A DNA stretch of 64,000 nucleotides from Cellulomonas sp. SG140 (GTDB taxonomy: Bacteria > Actinomycetota > Actinomycetes > Actinomycetales > Cellulomonadaceae). Shown one piece after another: positions 39,472 through 48,011 of the stretch. Position 1 is the stretch's first letter. Each line of letters opens with the position of its first letter. Position numbers and translations under genes: made by a program. The notes below the pieces were generated by a model that saw only the letters and a list, made by a program, of their open reading frames with translations, had not been told where the DNA came from and made no database searches. The stretch is from assembly GCF_025770785.1 (NCBI RefSeq), contig NZ_JANZLA010000008.1, positions 153,788 through 217,787 on the forward strand, read 5' to 3'.

Positions 39472-39487
39472 GTCTGGTGTGGCGCCG

Positions 39488-39516
39488 AGCGTGGCACCGA
39501 GCCCGCCCGCTGTCAA
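39488..39516 (-). promoter_or_regulatory. Promoter of the bgl PTS operon
   Basis: Perfect TTGACA (39516-39511), 17-base spacer, CACGCT (39493-39488). The predicted transcript starts near 39481, about 10 bases ahead of the RAT, as expected for a LicT-controlled leader. Confidence 0.6.
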
Positions 39517-39683
39517 CCCGTCGGTCTCTCGCTGGTGCGACGCGCCTGGTTCTGGCGCGCACCGCCCGCCGTGGCGATGCGCGTGCACCACCCGGCTGCC
39601 GCCGGGACTCCTCAGCGGAGCAGATGTGAGCGACTATGAGCCTGCCCACCGCCCGCGGCCGTCACCCCTCAACAGGAGAACCC

Positions 39684-40349
39684 GTGCCTCGTCTGCGCCT
39701 GCACAGCTTCTCGATCTCGCTCGACGGCTTCGGCACCGGCGACGGGCTGACGGCCGAAGAACCGTTCGGCCATGCCGGCCAGCGCCTGCACCAGTGGATG
39801 TTCGCCACCGCGATGGGGCGGCGCATGTTCGGCCTTGACGGTGGCACCACCGGCGTCGACAACGAGCTGGCCGAGCAAGCCTGGCAGGGCATCGGCGCCG
39901 AGATCATGGGGCGCCGCAAGTTCTACACCGGCCCCGGCCCCATCCCGGAGGACTGGAACGGCTTCTGGGGGCCGAACCCGCCGTTCCACACCCCCGTGAT
40001 CGTGCTGACCCACCAGCCGCACGAGCCGCTGACGATGGAGGGCGGCACCACGTTCCACTTCCGCGACAGCACGCCGGCCGAGGCGCTGCGCGAGGCGTTC
40101 GAGCTGGCCGGGGGTTTGGACGTGCGGCTGGGCGGCGGGGTGTCGACCGTGCGGGAGTTCCTCGACGCCGACCTGGTGGACGAGTTCCACGTGGTGGTGG
40201 TGCCGATCGTGCTGGGCCGCGGGCAGCGGCTCTGGGACGGCCAGGAGGGGCTGGAGTCCCGGTTCGACATCCGGATGGTGCCGGGCGACGACGGGGTCAC
40301 GCACCTGCTGGGCACGCGGCGTCGCTCGTCGTCAGACGCGGGCGCCTGA
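39684..40349 (+). CDS. Dihydrofolate reductase-family protein (RibD C-terminal-like)
   Basis: A 221-residue protein of the DHFR/RibD-reductase-like family, putative NADPH-dependent reductases of unknown substrate. Features: RLRLHSFSISLDGFGTGDG at the N-terminus, IMGRRKFYTGPGPIPEDW (near 75), FHTPVIVLTHQPHEPL and the cofactor loop DVRLGGGVSTVREFLDADLVDEFHV (near 148). The GTG at 39684 with AGGAGAA upstream is the likely start; the frame reaches 39636. A single-gene unit on the plus strand, between the bgl promoter and the island boundary. Confidence 0.9.
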   Translation: MPRLRLHSFSISLDGFGTGDGLTAEEPFGHAGQRLHQWMFATAMGRRMFGLDGGTTGVDNELAEQAWQGIGAEIMGRRKFYTGPGPIPEDWNGFWGPNPPFHTPVIVLTHQPHEPLTMEGGTTFHFRDSTPAEALREAFELAGGLDVRLGGGVSTVREFLDADLVDEFHVVVVPIVLGRGQRLWDGQEGLESRFDIRMVPGDDGVTHLLGTRRRSSSDAGA

Positions 40350-40371
40350 CGGGAGGTGGGCGAGCGGTAGG

Positions 40372-40605
40372 TCAGCCGAGCCGGCGGCGCAGCAGGCAGA
40401 ACTCGTTGCCCTCCGGGTCCTGCAGCACGTGCCACGACTCCTCGCCCGTCTGGCCGACATCCGCCGGGCGCGCACCGAGCGCCAGCAGCCGCTCGAGTTC
40501 GGCGTCCTGCTCGACGCCGAACGGGGTTGATGTCGATGTGCAGGCGCAGCTTGGCGGTCTTCGGCTCCGTCGTCGGGCTGAAGATCCGCGTCGGCTGCAG
40601 CGCAC
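40372..40605 (-). pseudogene. VOC/glyoxalase-family gene remnant, truncated and frameshifted
   Basis: Only the C-terminal half remains. An upstream segment reads TRIFSPTTEPKTAKLRLHIDINP, then one extra base in the G4 run at 40523-40526 moves to a second frame, FGVEQDAELERLLALGARP, ending NEFCLLRRRLG before the stop at 40372. LHIDINPFG and WHVLQDPEGNEFCLL are classic glyoxalase-like (VOC) segments. The N-terminal ~50-60 residues expected of the domain are absent. The break falls at about 40605, next to the lower-GC island, so island insertion or a linked deletion probably destroyed the gene. Two separate lesions are seen directly. Confidence 0.8.
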
Positions 40606-40615
40606 ACCGCTAGGG

Positions 40616-41416
40616 TCACGTCTGCTGCGATACCAACGCCCCCGCCGCGCGCCAAGTCTCCGCTACACGCTCAAGGAAGGCCTCACCCCGGAGAGTAGGC
40701 GCGACTTCGGCCACAGAATGAGCAATGAGGATGGCACCCGAAGCCTGGCGAGACCTGAGAAGGCCCAGCGCGTCGAGCACCCGATCGTACGGCACAGGAA
40801 GCGGTCGGCGGGCGGCCAGCATCTCTTGCGCACAATACTCCGCGACGAGCGCCTGTCGGTCACCTCGATGCGGATGTACCTGGATGCGCTTCTCGATGAG
40901 GCGGACCATTCGCCGACGGTTGCCTTCGGTGAAACTGAGTCCGAGATCCTCCGACACCGCCACGAAGACAGCACCTACCTCAACGGATGCGATCTCGCGC
41001 CACTCCGTAGACGCGGCCTGGTCTCGCGCAGCCAGAACCGCCGCCCGGCTAAGTGCTTCCAGGGCCGCCCCGAGCAATCCAGCGAGAGCATTCGCTGCAG
41101 CTTGCGGCGACGAGTGCCCACGACGCCAGCGCGCTGCTGCCTCCTCGGACTTCGGGTTGTCGCTGTGATTCGCAGCCGTACGTAGGTCATAGAGCAAGCG
41201 GCGAACGAAATCTACATCCTTCGCTGGCCGCAAGCGCACTAGGAAAGTCGCATCTGTGGCAAGATGCTCGTAGAAGAACGTGTAATAGTCGCGAACGACG
41301 GCGTCGAACTCGGCCTCGGTGGCACACACTGGCCGCAGATTCGCTGGCTCGAAGTCTAGCCCGACGCCCGTCGCGAGCCGGCGCGCCCGCGCCAAGACGT
41401 CGAACGGGTTACTCAT
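40616..41416 (-). CDS. HEPN-like protein, putative RNase partner of the NTPase
   Basis: A 266-residue, strongly helical protein with no recognised named family. Residues 70-101 read DFVRRLLYDLRTAANHSDN followed by acidic and Trp-containing sequence; R79-TAAN-H84 is an R-x4-H motif as in HEPN ribonucleases and Abi-type toxins. A second helical part begins near 150. The ATG at 41416 overlaps the stop of the 1072-residue NTPase gene (ATGA), so the two are translated together. Composition is visibly less GC-rich than the flanks. The HEPN call rests on one motif and helical context; a non-catalytic partner or immunity protein is possible. Confidence 0.5.
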   Translation of the reverse strand: MSNPFDVLARARRLATGVGLDFEPANLRPVCATEAEFDAVVRDYYTFFYEHLATDATFLVRLRPAKDVDFVRRLLYDLRTAANHSDNPKSEEAAARWRRGHSSPQAAANALAGLLGAALEALSRAAVLAARDQAASTEWREIASVEVGAVFVAVSEDLGLSFTEGNRRRMVRLIEKRIQVHPHRGDRQALVAEYCAQEMLAARRPLPVPYDRVLDALGLLRSRQASGAILIAHSVAEVAPTLRGEAFLERVAETWRAAGALVSQQT

Positions 41417-44400
41417 GCGCGCGAAGCCCCTCGGAAGACCGAACGAGGCTCGGCTACCGGGCCTCTTGAGAGCTTGAAGCCGATGTAGAACGGGGGCAAC
41501 TGCTGGTGTCGGGCGAACTCCCCCGTTTGGTTGAAGAGCCGCGGTTCGAACTTGACCCGAGTTCCAAGCTCGTTAACCCAGACCTGGCCCGACCTCGTAT
41601 CGGAAATCTCGACGCGCCCAGTGAAAGTCGTCGGCCGGCCCGAGCTGTCGGCGAGCAAGTACGACGTGTATATGCGCTTTGACAACTGCTGAGAAAGATC
41701 GTTCACCTCCCTGAAGAGCCGCGCCGCCTCGACATAGTGCCCGGCAACGAATTCTCCAATCGCCCGGACAAATGTCAACCGGTATCCGTCCGGCAGGTCA
41801 GCCTCGCCAAGTTCGATCCCGAGCTGAGCGATCCGGCCGAGCGCCTCGGGCGACAGATGAAGAGGGACCCGCTCGCCGAGCAGAAGGCGACTTCCGGTGA
41901 TCTCTTTCCACGTCAGATCGATTAGGAGTTGCGCACACCTCCAGTCCGATCGCGTTTCGACTGGGACCTGACGTAGGCGTTGGAGGGCCCTGGCCTCGCC
42001 TGGGGGGCCATCATGGGCGTCGAATTGGGCCAGGAAGTATGTCGCCGCGGGACTTTCATTGAGCTCGAGCTTCGAAAGATACTCCCAGACTGCGTCATCC
42101 TTCTTAAGGAGCTGGTTAAGCTCGACCCCGCGCCGATCCAACGCTGCGCGTTGCTTCTCTGTGAGGGAACTGCGGTCGAGCGACTCCAAGGTTGCGACGG
42201 CGTTCGCCAGGTGGTCGACGCGCTCGGGCGGGCTCAGTACACCGGACTCGACGGCGTCGCGAGTCGCCCAAGCGAGGACATCAACTGGATAGACGTTGCC
42301 CGGGTCGACTGCACGGGCATCGAGGACCGCGCCGAGGACGTCATCGAGTCGAGACCCGAGGCCTTGGACCGTCTCGCTCTGGCTCGAGTGCGCGTACTCG
42401 TAGATGATGGCACCTAGCGTTGACGCGAGCTCAACCGAGAGCGAAAGCCTAATGAGGCCGCGCGTGGCCGGGCTTCCCAGGACCTCGTCCAACAACTCGC
42501 GGTTGTACTCGAGGCTCGCGACCCGCTCCTCGACACTGCCGTCTCGGACTCCTTGCTGCCAGTGCACGTAGTCCCTAGCGAAGGTGGACTCCTGCAGGAC
42601 AAGACGGGGGTGGGCGCGCCCGAGGGTCATGCGGCGGCTGCGCAAGGCACCGGCGATCTCTCCGAAGTAGCGCTGGTACTTCCTTGCGTTGTCAGAGGTA
42701 GGCCCAACGCGCTCGAGGAGCTTGACGAGGAACTCGACCTCGTCCGCGCCTCCGACGAACCCGTCTGCCACCCGAACGTTCTGAATTGCCTCCGCGAGCA
42801 CCTCGGCCTCGACGGCAATCGGAATCTCGTTCAGGGCGAGCAACTCCGCCTCAAGCTGGGACCGCACGCTCAGGAAATAGTCGCCGCTGTCGTCGTCGAT
42901 CTCGCGAATGATGTCCGAAGAGACGAGCGCGTCGCGTACGCTTTGATATCCCTCGCGCCCCAGAACGCGAAGGGCCAGGTCGATCGGAACTGGAATCCCA
43001 TGACGGCCAGCGACAAGGACCAAGGTCGTGACGCGCTGTATGGGCGCGCGCTCGGCGAACGCCAACTCGCCAATGGGGCCGTCGGTCTCGCCTGGTGGCA
43101 GGAGCTCCGCCAGGGCAACGCCAGCGTCCTGAAGTGCGGCCTGCATTGCCGTGACACGCTGCTCGGCTGACGCGTCGGAGCCTCGCTGCCGGGCGAGTCG
43201 CGCGATGCTTCGCTCTGCGAAACGCATTTCCTTCGACAGACCGCTGCGCAACTGGTGCTCGGTTTCCGGCAACCAGCGGTAGAGGAATGCAAGGAAGCTC
43301 GCATCGACAGCTCCCTTCGGAGGGATCATGTCGACCCCGAAACTTCCAAGCAACGCCACCAACCGTGTCGTTTCGCCCCTGCTAAGTTCGGCCGGAGCAA
43401 GCACGATCTCTGACGAGTCGCTCATCGTCTTGTAGGCAGAACCCACGACGAGGACCTTTCGACCCCGAGCATGCAGTTGCCGAGAGATGCTCTCATATTC
43501 CCCGGGCTCGAGCATCCCGTCCCAGACCATGACCACAGCCTTGGCACCACGCTCTTCGGCCCACGAACTGTACATTCCGATATCGTCGACCGACGGGCGC
43601 ACCGTTCGACGCGACTGATAGAGCACGGCGAAGTCGCCTGAGCGCGCCAACTCCATTGCGAGTGACGCCAAGCCTACTGACTTGCCGGTAGCAGTCTGGC
43701 CGGCGACAATAATCGGTGGCGGCAGTTCCCGCTCCGAGATTTCCGCATGGACTAGTTCGAGGAGTTGACGCTCGAAGTCGCGCACGAGGTTCATCCCCGC
43801 AGCGATACCCCGCCACCGCGGAACTCCCTCGGTCGCGCCGATGAAGTTGCGGAACTCCTGATATCGGGCCGCCTCAGACGCTAGAAGGGGTGGGGTAAGC
43901 ACTTCCAGGTCTATGGGCCGAGCCGACCGCCTGATTTGGTTCCAGCTGTGGATGTCGACGTCCACGAAACCGTCACCAAGTGGCACGACGTGCTGCGACG
44001 CCGCAACGCCCGCTCCAGCAGGGAGTTTCGAAGCGCCTGCGTCAACGATCGCCCCGAGTGCCGACTCGAGCGTCTCGCCATATGTGACTACCTGTCCGCT
44101 GGAGACAAAAGCCTCAAGCAGCGGGTCAGGTGCCCGGTCGCTCGCGGAGAACAGGTGAGCTTGGGCGGGACCGAGGAGTCCGAGCATCGGAAGCAGATCG
44201 TCTGCCTTAAGCCGGTCCCCTGCGTTCCACCCCTCAATGAGGAGAGTTCCCCGCGGCGTCAACGTCTCGGTCACCAGGCGCGTGAGCTCCTGGTTGCTGC
44301 GAAGGCGGGCCGTCGCTTCCTCGACCGCCGACTTCGGTGGGCGCTCCGACTCGGGAAGGTGCGTCCCCCCGAACAGGTAGCGCACCTCCAGGTCTGACTG

Positions 44401-44631
44401 GCTGCGAGAGGGGGGGCGACTCATTGCGCCAAGGGAGGTGCTGACTCGGGACTCCGCGGCGAACGCTTCGGCAACTTCGCGGCCCGTGTCCGTCGTGTAT
44501 ATCCCGTTCCACGGGTACCCAATCGCCGAGGAGCCGAGAAGCCTGCGACCATCGCCCCCGAGCAAGAGGAACGCGGGTCCGCCGGCCAGCTGCGCTGCTA
44601 GGCGGCGCAGTTCAGGCGATAACTCGGTCAC
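41413..44631 (-). CDS. Large P-loop NTPase with SIR2-like N-terminus, candidate defence protein
   Basis: A 1072-residue multidomain protein. Residues ~15-200 look like a degenerate SIR2-type Rossmann domain: PAFLLLGGDGRRLLG, PWNGIYTTDTG (compare the usual IYTTN-D), TLLIEGW and HLFSASDRAPDPLLEAF. A P-loop NTPase follows, with Walker A GQTATGKS (311-318) and Walker B AVVMVWD (365-371), then long helical repeats (~430-980). The last ~70 residues (GRVEISDTRSGQVWVNELG to FYIGFKLSRGP) are beta-rich and OB/cold-shock-like. This architecture resembles NTP-dependent phage-sensing proteins. The GTG at 44631 has GGAGAGG upstream. Cotranscribed with the HEPN-like gene. Confidence 0.7.
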   Translation of the reverse strand: MTELSPELRRLAAQLAGGPAFLLLGGDGRRLLGSSAIGYPWNGIYTTDTGREVAEAFAAESRVSTSLGAMSRPPSRSQSDLEVRYLFGGTHLPESERPPKSAVEEATARLRSNQELTRLVTETLTPRGTLLIEGWNAGDRLKADDLLPMLGLLGPAQAHLFSASDRAPDPLLEAFVSSGQVVTYGETLESALGAIVDAGASKLPAGAGVAASQHVVPLGDGFVDVDIHSWNQIRRSARPIDLEVLTPPLLASEAARYQEFRNFIGATEGVPRWRGIAAGMNLVRDFERQLLELVHAEISERELPPPIIVAGQTATGKSVGLASLAMELARSGDFAVLYQSRRTVRPSVDDIGMYSSWAEERGAKAVVMVWDGMLEPGEYESISRQLHARGRKVLVVGSAYKTMSDSSEIVLAPAELSRGETTRLVALLGSFGVDMIPPKGAVDASFLAFLYRWLPETEHQLRSGLSKEMRFAERSIARLARQRGSDASAEQRVTAMQAALQDAGVALAELLPPGETDGPIGELAFAERAPIQRVTTLVLVAGRHGIPVPIDLALRVLGREGYQSVRDALVSSDIIREIDDDSGDYFLSVRSQLEAELLALNEIPIAVEAEVLAEAIQNVRVADGFVGGADEVEFLVKLLERVGPTSDNARKYQRYFGEIAGALRSRRMTLGRAHPRLVLQESTFARDYVHWQQGVRDGSVEERVASLEYNRELLDEVLGSPATRGLIRLSLSVELASTLGAIIYEYAHSSQSETVQGLGSRLDDVLGAVLDARAVDPGNVYPVDVLAWATRDAVESGVLSPPERVDHLANAVATLESLDRSSLTEKQRAALDRRGVELNQLLKKDDAVWEYLSKLELNESPAATYFLAQFDAHDGPPGEARALQRLRQVPVETRSDWRCAQLLIDLTWKEITGSRLLLGERVPLHLSPEALGRIAQLGIELGEADLPDGYRLTFVRAIGEFVAGHYVEAARLFREVNDLSQQLSKRIYTSYLLADSSGRPTTFTGRVEISDTRSGQVWVNELGTRVKFEPRLFNQTGEFARHQQLPPFYIGFKLSRGPVAEPRSVFRGASRA

Positions 44632-44724
44632 CGAGCATCCTCTCCATGTTCCGGGCGCCCTGACCCAATCCGCGCCGCCTCGTCAGAGTAGCGGCAGCAC
44701 GTCCTGTGTCGGGTGAATGCCATT

Positions 44725-44755
44725 GTCTGAGGCATCGCCACGAACCACCTCAGAC
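44725..44755. repeat. 8-bp inverted repeat upstream of the NTPase gene
   Basis: GTCTGAGG (44725-44732) and CCTCAGAC (44748-44755), perfect arms with a 15-base loop. It lies about 95 bases upstream of the NTPase start and just ahead of the integrase remnant. It could be an operator or an end-structure of the element. Confidence 0.5.
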
Positions 44756-44765
44756 CGTTCGATGG

Positions 44766-45444
44766 CGGCACTCAAGCGGCTGCCCCAGCGGGGGCCAAGC
44801 GCGCGCCCGCACTGGCCCCGGTCCGAGCAGCTCGGCGGTTGGTCATGGCGGTCCCGCCGCTGTGCCAGCCGGCCGTGCTGTTCCTCGGGACCACGGGATG
44901 CCGGTTCTCGGAGATGGCGGCGCTGCGGGTCGGCAACGCCGTGCAGACCCACACGGGCTCGGCGCTGGATGCACGGAGCTGCGACGCAGTCCAGGCGGAC
45001 CAGCGGGGCGGTGTTCGGGCCGACCAACACGCACCAGACCCGGATCGTGCCGGTGCCGGTAGCGCTGGATGAGTACGTGCGGACATGGGTGGCCTTCACC
45101 GTTACGGGCGGATATCTGTTCCCGAGCCCGAGCGGCGGCGTGTGGACGAACACCGAGTTCCGCGCGCAGTCGGGGTGGATGGAGGCGACGCGGCGGGCGG
45201 GCGCGGAGGCGACGACCATCTGCGACCTGCGCCACACCGTCGCGTCCTGCTCAGCGCTGCCGGGGCGGACGTCACGGTGGTGCAGGTGATCATCGGGCAC
45301 TCGACGGCGACGATGACGATGGACCTCTACGGGCAACTGTTCAGCGAAGCGACGTGGCGGGCGATGGAGCGGCTGCCCGCAATACCGCTGATGGAAGCGC
45401 CGCGGGCGATTGCACCGCCGCCAACCGCAGCCCCGGCGGGCTAA
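44766..45444 (+). pseudogene. Tyrosine recombinase (phage-type integrase) remnant with frameshifts
   Basis: Three reading frames are needed to assemble one catalytic domain. Frame one holds LFLGTTGCRFSEMAALRVGNAV (box I Arg). Frame two holds TRIVPVPVALDEYVRTWV, YLFPSPSGGVWTN and CDLRHTVAS (box II His-x-x-Arg region). Frame three holds GADVTVVQVIIGHSTATMTMDLYGQLF with the HxxI box and the nucleophile Tyr. Two frame changes (around 44970-45010 and 45240-45250) therefore break it, and the N-terminal core-binding domain is missing or unrecognised. It is the remaining mobility gene of the island and cannot be active as read. Confidence 0.82.
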
Positions 45445-45526
45445 ATACCCGACTACGCGTTAGGCCGACCGCCGGATGCGGCGGCGTCCTCCACCAACCG
45501 TTGCCCAGCGAGCTAGGGTCAACGAC

Positions 45527-45934
45527 ATGGCCCATCTCGAGAACGGCGTCATCGACGGACCGCTCACTGTCTCCGGAGACTTCGTGCTCAACGGCATGGC
45601 GAACGGTCCTATCACTGTGGAATCCGGTGGGGAACTCGTCTTGTCCGGGAAGGCATCGGCAGGCCTCGACGTGCACGATGGTGGCCGCGCTACGGTCACC
45701 GGGATGCTCAGCGGAGGGTTGCGATGCAGTGGCGAGGTTGAACTGACAGGCTTGATCGAGCGGCCGATCTTCGTGGCGCCCGGCGGCCACGTGGTGGCAG
45801 CTGAGGGCGCCAGCCGCCGCGAAAGGGGCGGCGCGACAGTCGCGATGTCGGCGGGCGGCAGTTGGGCTCCTGCGGAAGGACGCGCTTACCTCGTCGACAC
45901 TTCGACCAAGCGTTGGCCCGTCGCGTCCGACTGA
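45527..45934 (+). CDS. Bactofilin-like beta-solenoid protein
   Basis: A 135-residue protein made of short beta-strand repeats: MAHLENGVIDGPLTVSGDF, LNGMANGPITVESGGEL, LSGKASAGLDVHDGGRAT and TGMLSGGLRCSGEVEL, each with G/N turns, as in bactofilin/polymer-forming cytoskeletal domains. No signal peptide. The C-terminal 40 residues are not repetitive. The ATG at 45527 (TAGGG upstream) is chosen over an earlier ATG at 45476. It stands alone between the integrase remnant and a membrane-protein gene. A small bactofilin-type scaffold is possible, but other pentapeptide-like solenoids fit too. Confidence 0.6.
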   Translation: MAHLENGVIDGPLTVSGDFVLNGMANGPITVESGGELVLSGKASAGLDVHDGGRATVTGMLSGGLRCSGEVELTGLIERPIFVAPGGHVVAAEGASRRERGGATVAMSAGGSWAPAEGRAYLVDTSTKRWPVASD

Positions 45935-46119
45935 CCGACGACCTGACCCTCGCACTCCGCAACTCTAGGTATCGTGCTCCCGGTCCCCGACGCGTCAAGA
46001 CGGCCGGGACACTGAAAGTGCGGCTCCATCATCCTGTCGCCGCTGCCGTCAGTGTCCTACTCGCACAATCGGGACCGCCGAGGCGGTGAAGCCTCGCAGC
46101 GTCCCGAGGTGGTCTTTGA

Positions 46120-47730
46120 ATGCCCGACAACCGCGAGCTAGCAACGGCGATCCTGCTGTTCGGCTTGCTCATCTTCAGTCTGACCGTTCCCGCTGTTCGG
46201 ACGCAGATCCCCTCCATACTCCGCTCCGTGGCGCCCCTCGCGTGGCTCTTCCTGGTGTACCTCACCACTGCCTCGGCACTCGTCTGGGCCGCGTGGTCGG
46301 CAGGCCTCTGGACCCCCGGCCTCTGGTGGTCCACGGTCATCGTCGTACTCGGGCTCGGCATCGCTCTCGTCTCGAGTGCAGTGAACGCCCACAGTGTTCG
46401 CGCGCTACGGGAAGCCGTCGCGAGCAGAACGCTTGGCGCTGGGGTCCTCCTCGGCCTGTACGCGAACGCGGCCACGTTCCCGCTCGTAGTCGAGACCGTG
46501 CTCCAGGCACTCGCCGCTCTTGCGGTTATGGTCAGAGTCGTCGCAAACCACCAGGGCCAGAAGCCCGCCCGCCAACTAGCCGACGTCGTTTTGGCACTCA
46601 TCGGCTTAGCGGTGGTGGCCCGGACAACCCTCGTCCTCAGCCATGGGATGCCAGCCGAAGAGTGGCTCACATTGCTCAGGCAAGCGCTCCTCAGCCTTTG
46701 GTTTCCGTTCGCCCTCGCCCCTCTCCTGTACCTGGTGGCCTACCTGAGCACCGTCGAGAAGGCGGCGATCGGGGTTCGGATCGCGCGTCCGCGGGAGAAC
46801 GCCAAGTGGCCCGTGATGAGTCGCCTCTCGTTGGCGTTCCGATTCCGGCTGTCGCTTGCGGAAGGATTCGACCGTACCTGGGGCCGCCGCTATGCCGATG
46901 CCTCGGACTCACGTGAACGCCGGCTTGTTGTCTCGCGCTTCCGGGCCATCCAGCGCCCGCGTTTCGAACTGACTCGGCAGCCCGCTCTCGCCCGTCTCGG
47001 ACGCGCCCAGGGACGACGTGACGCATCTTCCGTGTGGGACGGCCGCGAGATGCCGCGCAGTCCGGCGCACCTCGCACAGATGTTGGACATGAAGCCGCCG
47101 GGCTGGGAGTGGATGGCCTTCGGCGCACACCTGTGGATTTGCCTGGCGGGCCAGCGTGGAAGGTATCGGGCGCACCGCCGGCGTCGCGCGGCGCGCTCAA
47201 GCGAGTATCGGATCGGCCCTGATAAGGCGATCCCCCATCTCGCCGATGCAATTGCCGCCGGCGCGCACCTCCCGGCGTCGATCGTCGACGTCATGGGAGA
47301 AGCACGCCAGGAGGCGGCGTTCGGACCGCCCGGCAAGCAAGGGAATGCGGCCAAGATTCAGGACATGGCGAGCGACGTTGTCTCCGTCTACGTCGCACTA
47401 TTGGACTGGGCAAGCGAGCTGCGGGGAGCGCGGCTACCCCGTCGCTACCGGCGCGCCTACCGCGCAGCGGCGCGGATGGTGGACGGGCCGATCGAGCAGA
47501 TTCGCCACTTTGTCGCAGCGCTTGCCGACCAACTCGACGCCATCCCGCAGCACGTCGCGAGCGGTTCGACGCGCCAGCTCACCATCACGATGAGCCTCAC
47601 CCTCTCGCTCCGGCCGGAGGACCAGGAACGCTTCGACCGTGCGTTGAGCAGACTGGCTGACGGCCCCGGCCGGCGCTGGCCTGCAGGTGGAGCCCCCGGA
47701 GCTGCCCCGCAGCCTTCGCCGCCGACCTAA
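46120..47730 (+). CDS. Orphan membrane protein with six N-terminal helices and a cytoplasmic domain
   Basis: A 536-residue protein of no recognised family. About six hydrophobic helices lie at ~8-25, 39-60, 68-87, 103-141 (possibly two), 152-173 and 190-210. A basic, hydrophilic region follows (about 220-510), containing PPGWEWMAFGAHLWICLAGQRGRYRAHRR near 340 and a helical stretch with EQIRHFVAALADQLD near 470. The tail is Gly/Pro/Ala-rich. The ATG at 46120 has GAGGTGG upstream. It lies in the lower-GC island between the integrase remnant and tRNA-Arg, so it is probably acquired DNA. A membrane effector is one possibility but is not supported by motifs. Confidence 0.6.
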   Translation: MPDNRELATAILLFGLLIFSLTVPAVRTQIPSILRSVAPLAWLFLVYLTTASALVWAAWSAGLWTPGLWWSTVIVVLGLGIALVSSAVNAHSVRALREAVASRTLGAGVLLGLYANAATFPLVVETVLQALAALAVMVRVVANHQGQKPARQLADVVLALIGLAVVARTTLVLSHGMPAEEWLTLLRQALLSLWFPFALAPLLYLVAYLSTVEKAAIGVRIARPRENAKWPVMSRLSLAFRFRLSLAEGFDRTWGRRYADASDSRERRLVVSRFRAIQRPRFELTRQPALARLGRAQGRRDASSVWDGREMPRSPAHLAQMLDMKPPGWEWMAFGAHLWICLAGQRGRYRAHRRRRAARSSEYRIGPDKAIPHLADAIAAGAHLPASIVDVMGEARQEAAFGPPGKQGNAAKIQDMASDVVSVYVALLDWASELRGARLPRRYRRAYRAAARMVDGPIEQIRHFVAALADQLDAIPQHVASGSTRQLTITMSLTLSLRPEDQERFDRALSRLADGPGRRWPAGGAPGAAPQPSPPT

Positions 47731-48011
47731 CCGCAGCGAGCGGGTGCAACGGCACGTCGAGTGGGACACACGCAAGGGCGGCCATTGCCGAGCCCCGCAG
47801 ACGGGATCGACGCGGCAGCGCGCCTGAGACGTGATCGGCACCGAGCTGGTCGCGTCGGACCACACGCCGCTCGCGTCCGCCGGCGTCCGTCCACACTCTC
47901 GACGGGTCGTCCACATCCTGAGACAAGCCGCTGACCACGGCCCCCAATCGGCCGCTGCGACGCCGGCACTCACGCCGCCGAAGCCACCGCTGATCTGCAC
48001 AAGCACCTCTG

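Noticed and set aside
40606..40660. attL copy of the tRNA-Arg 3' end at the left island boundary
   Set aside because: No visible match to the tRNA 3' sequence near the junction; the site may be eroded or further away.
44683..45336. Minus-strand open frame over the integrase remnant
   Set aside because: The plus strand carries recognisable recombinase boxes; the minus frame has none.
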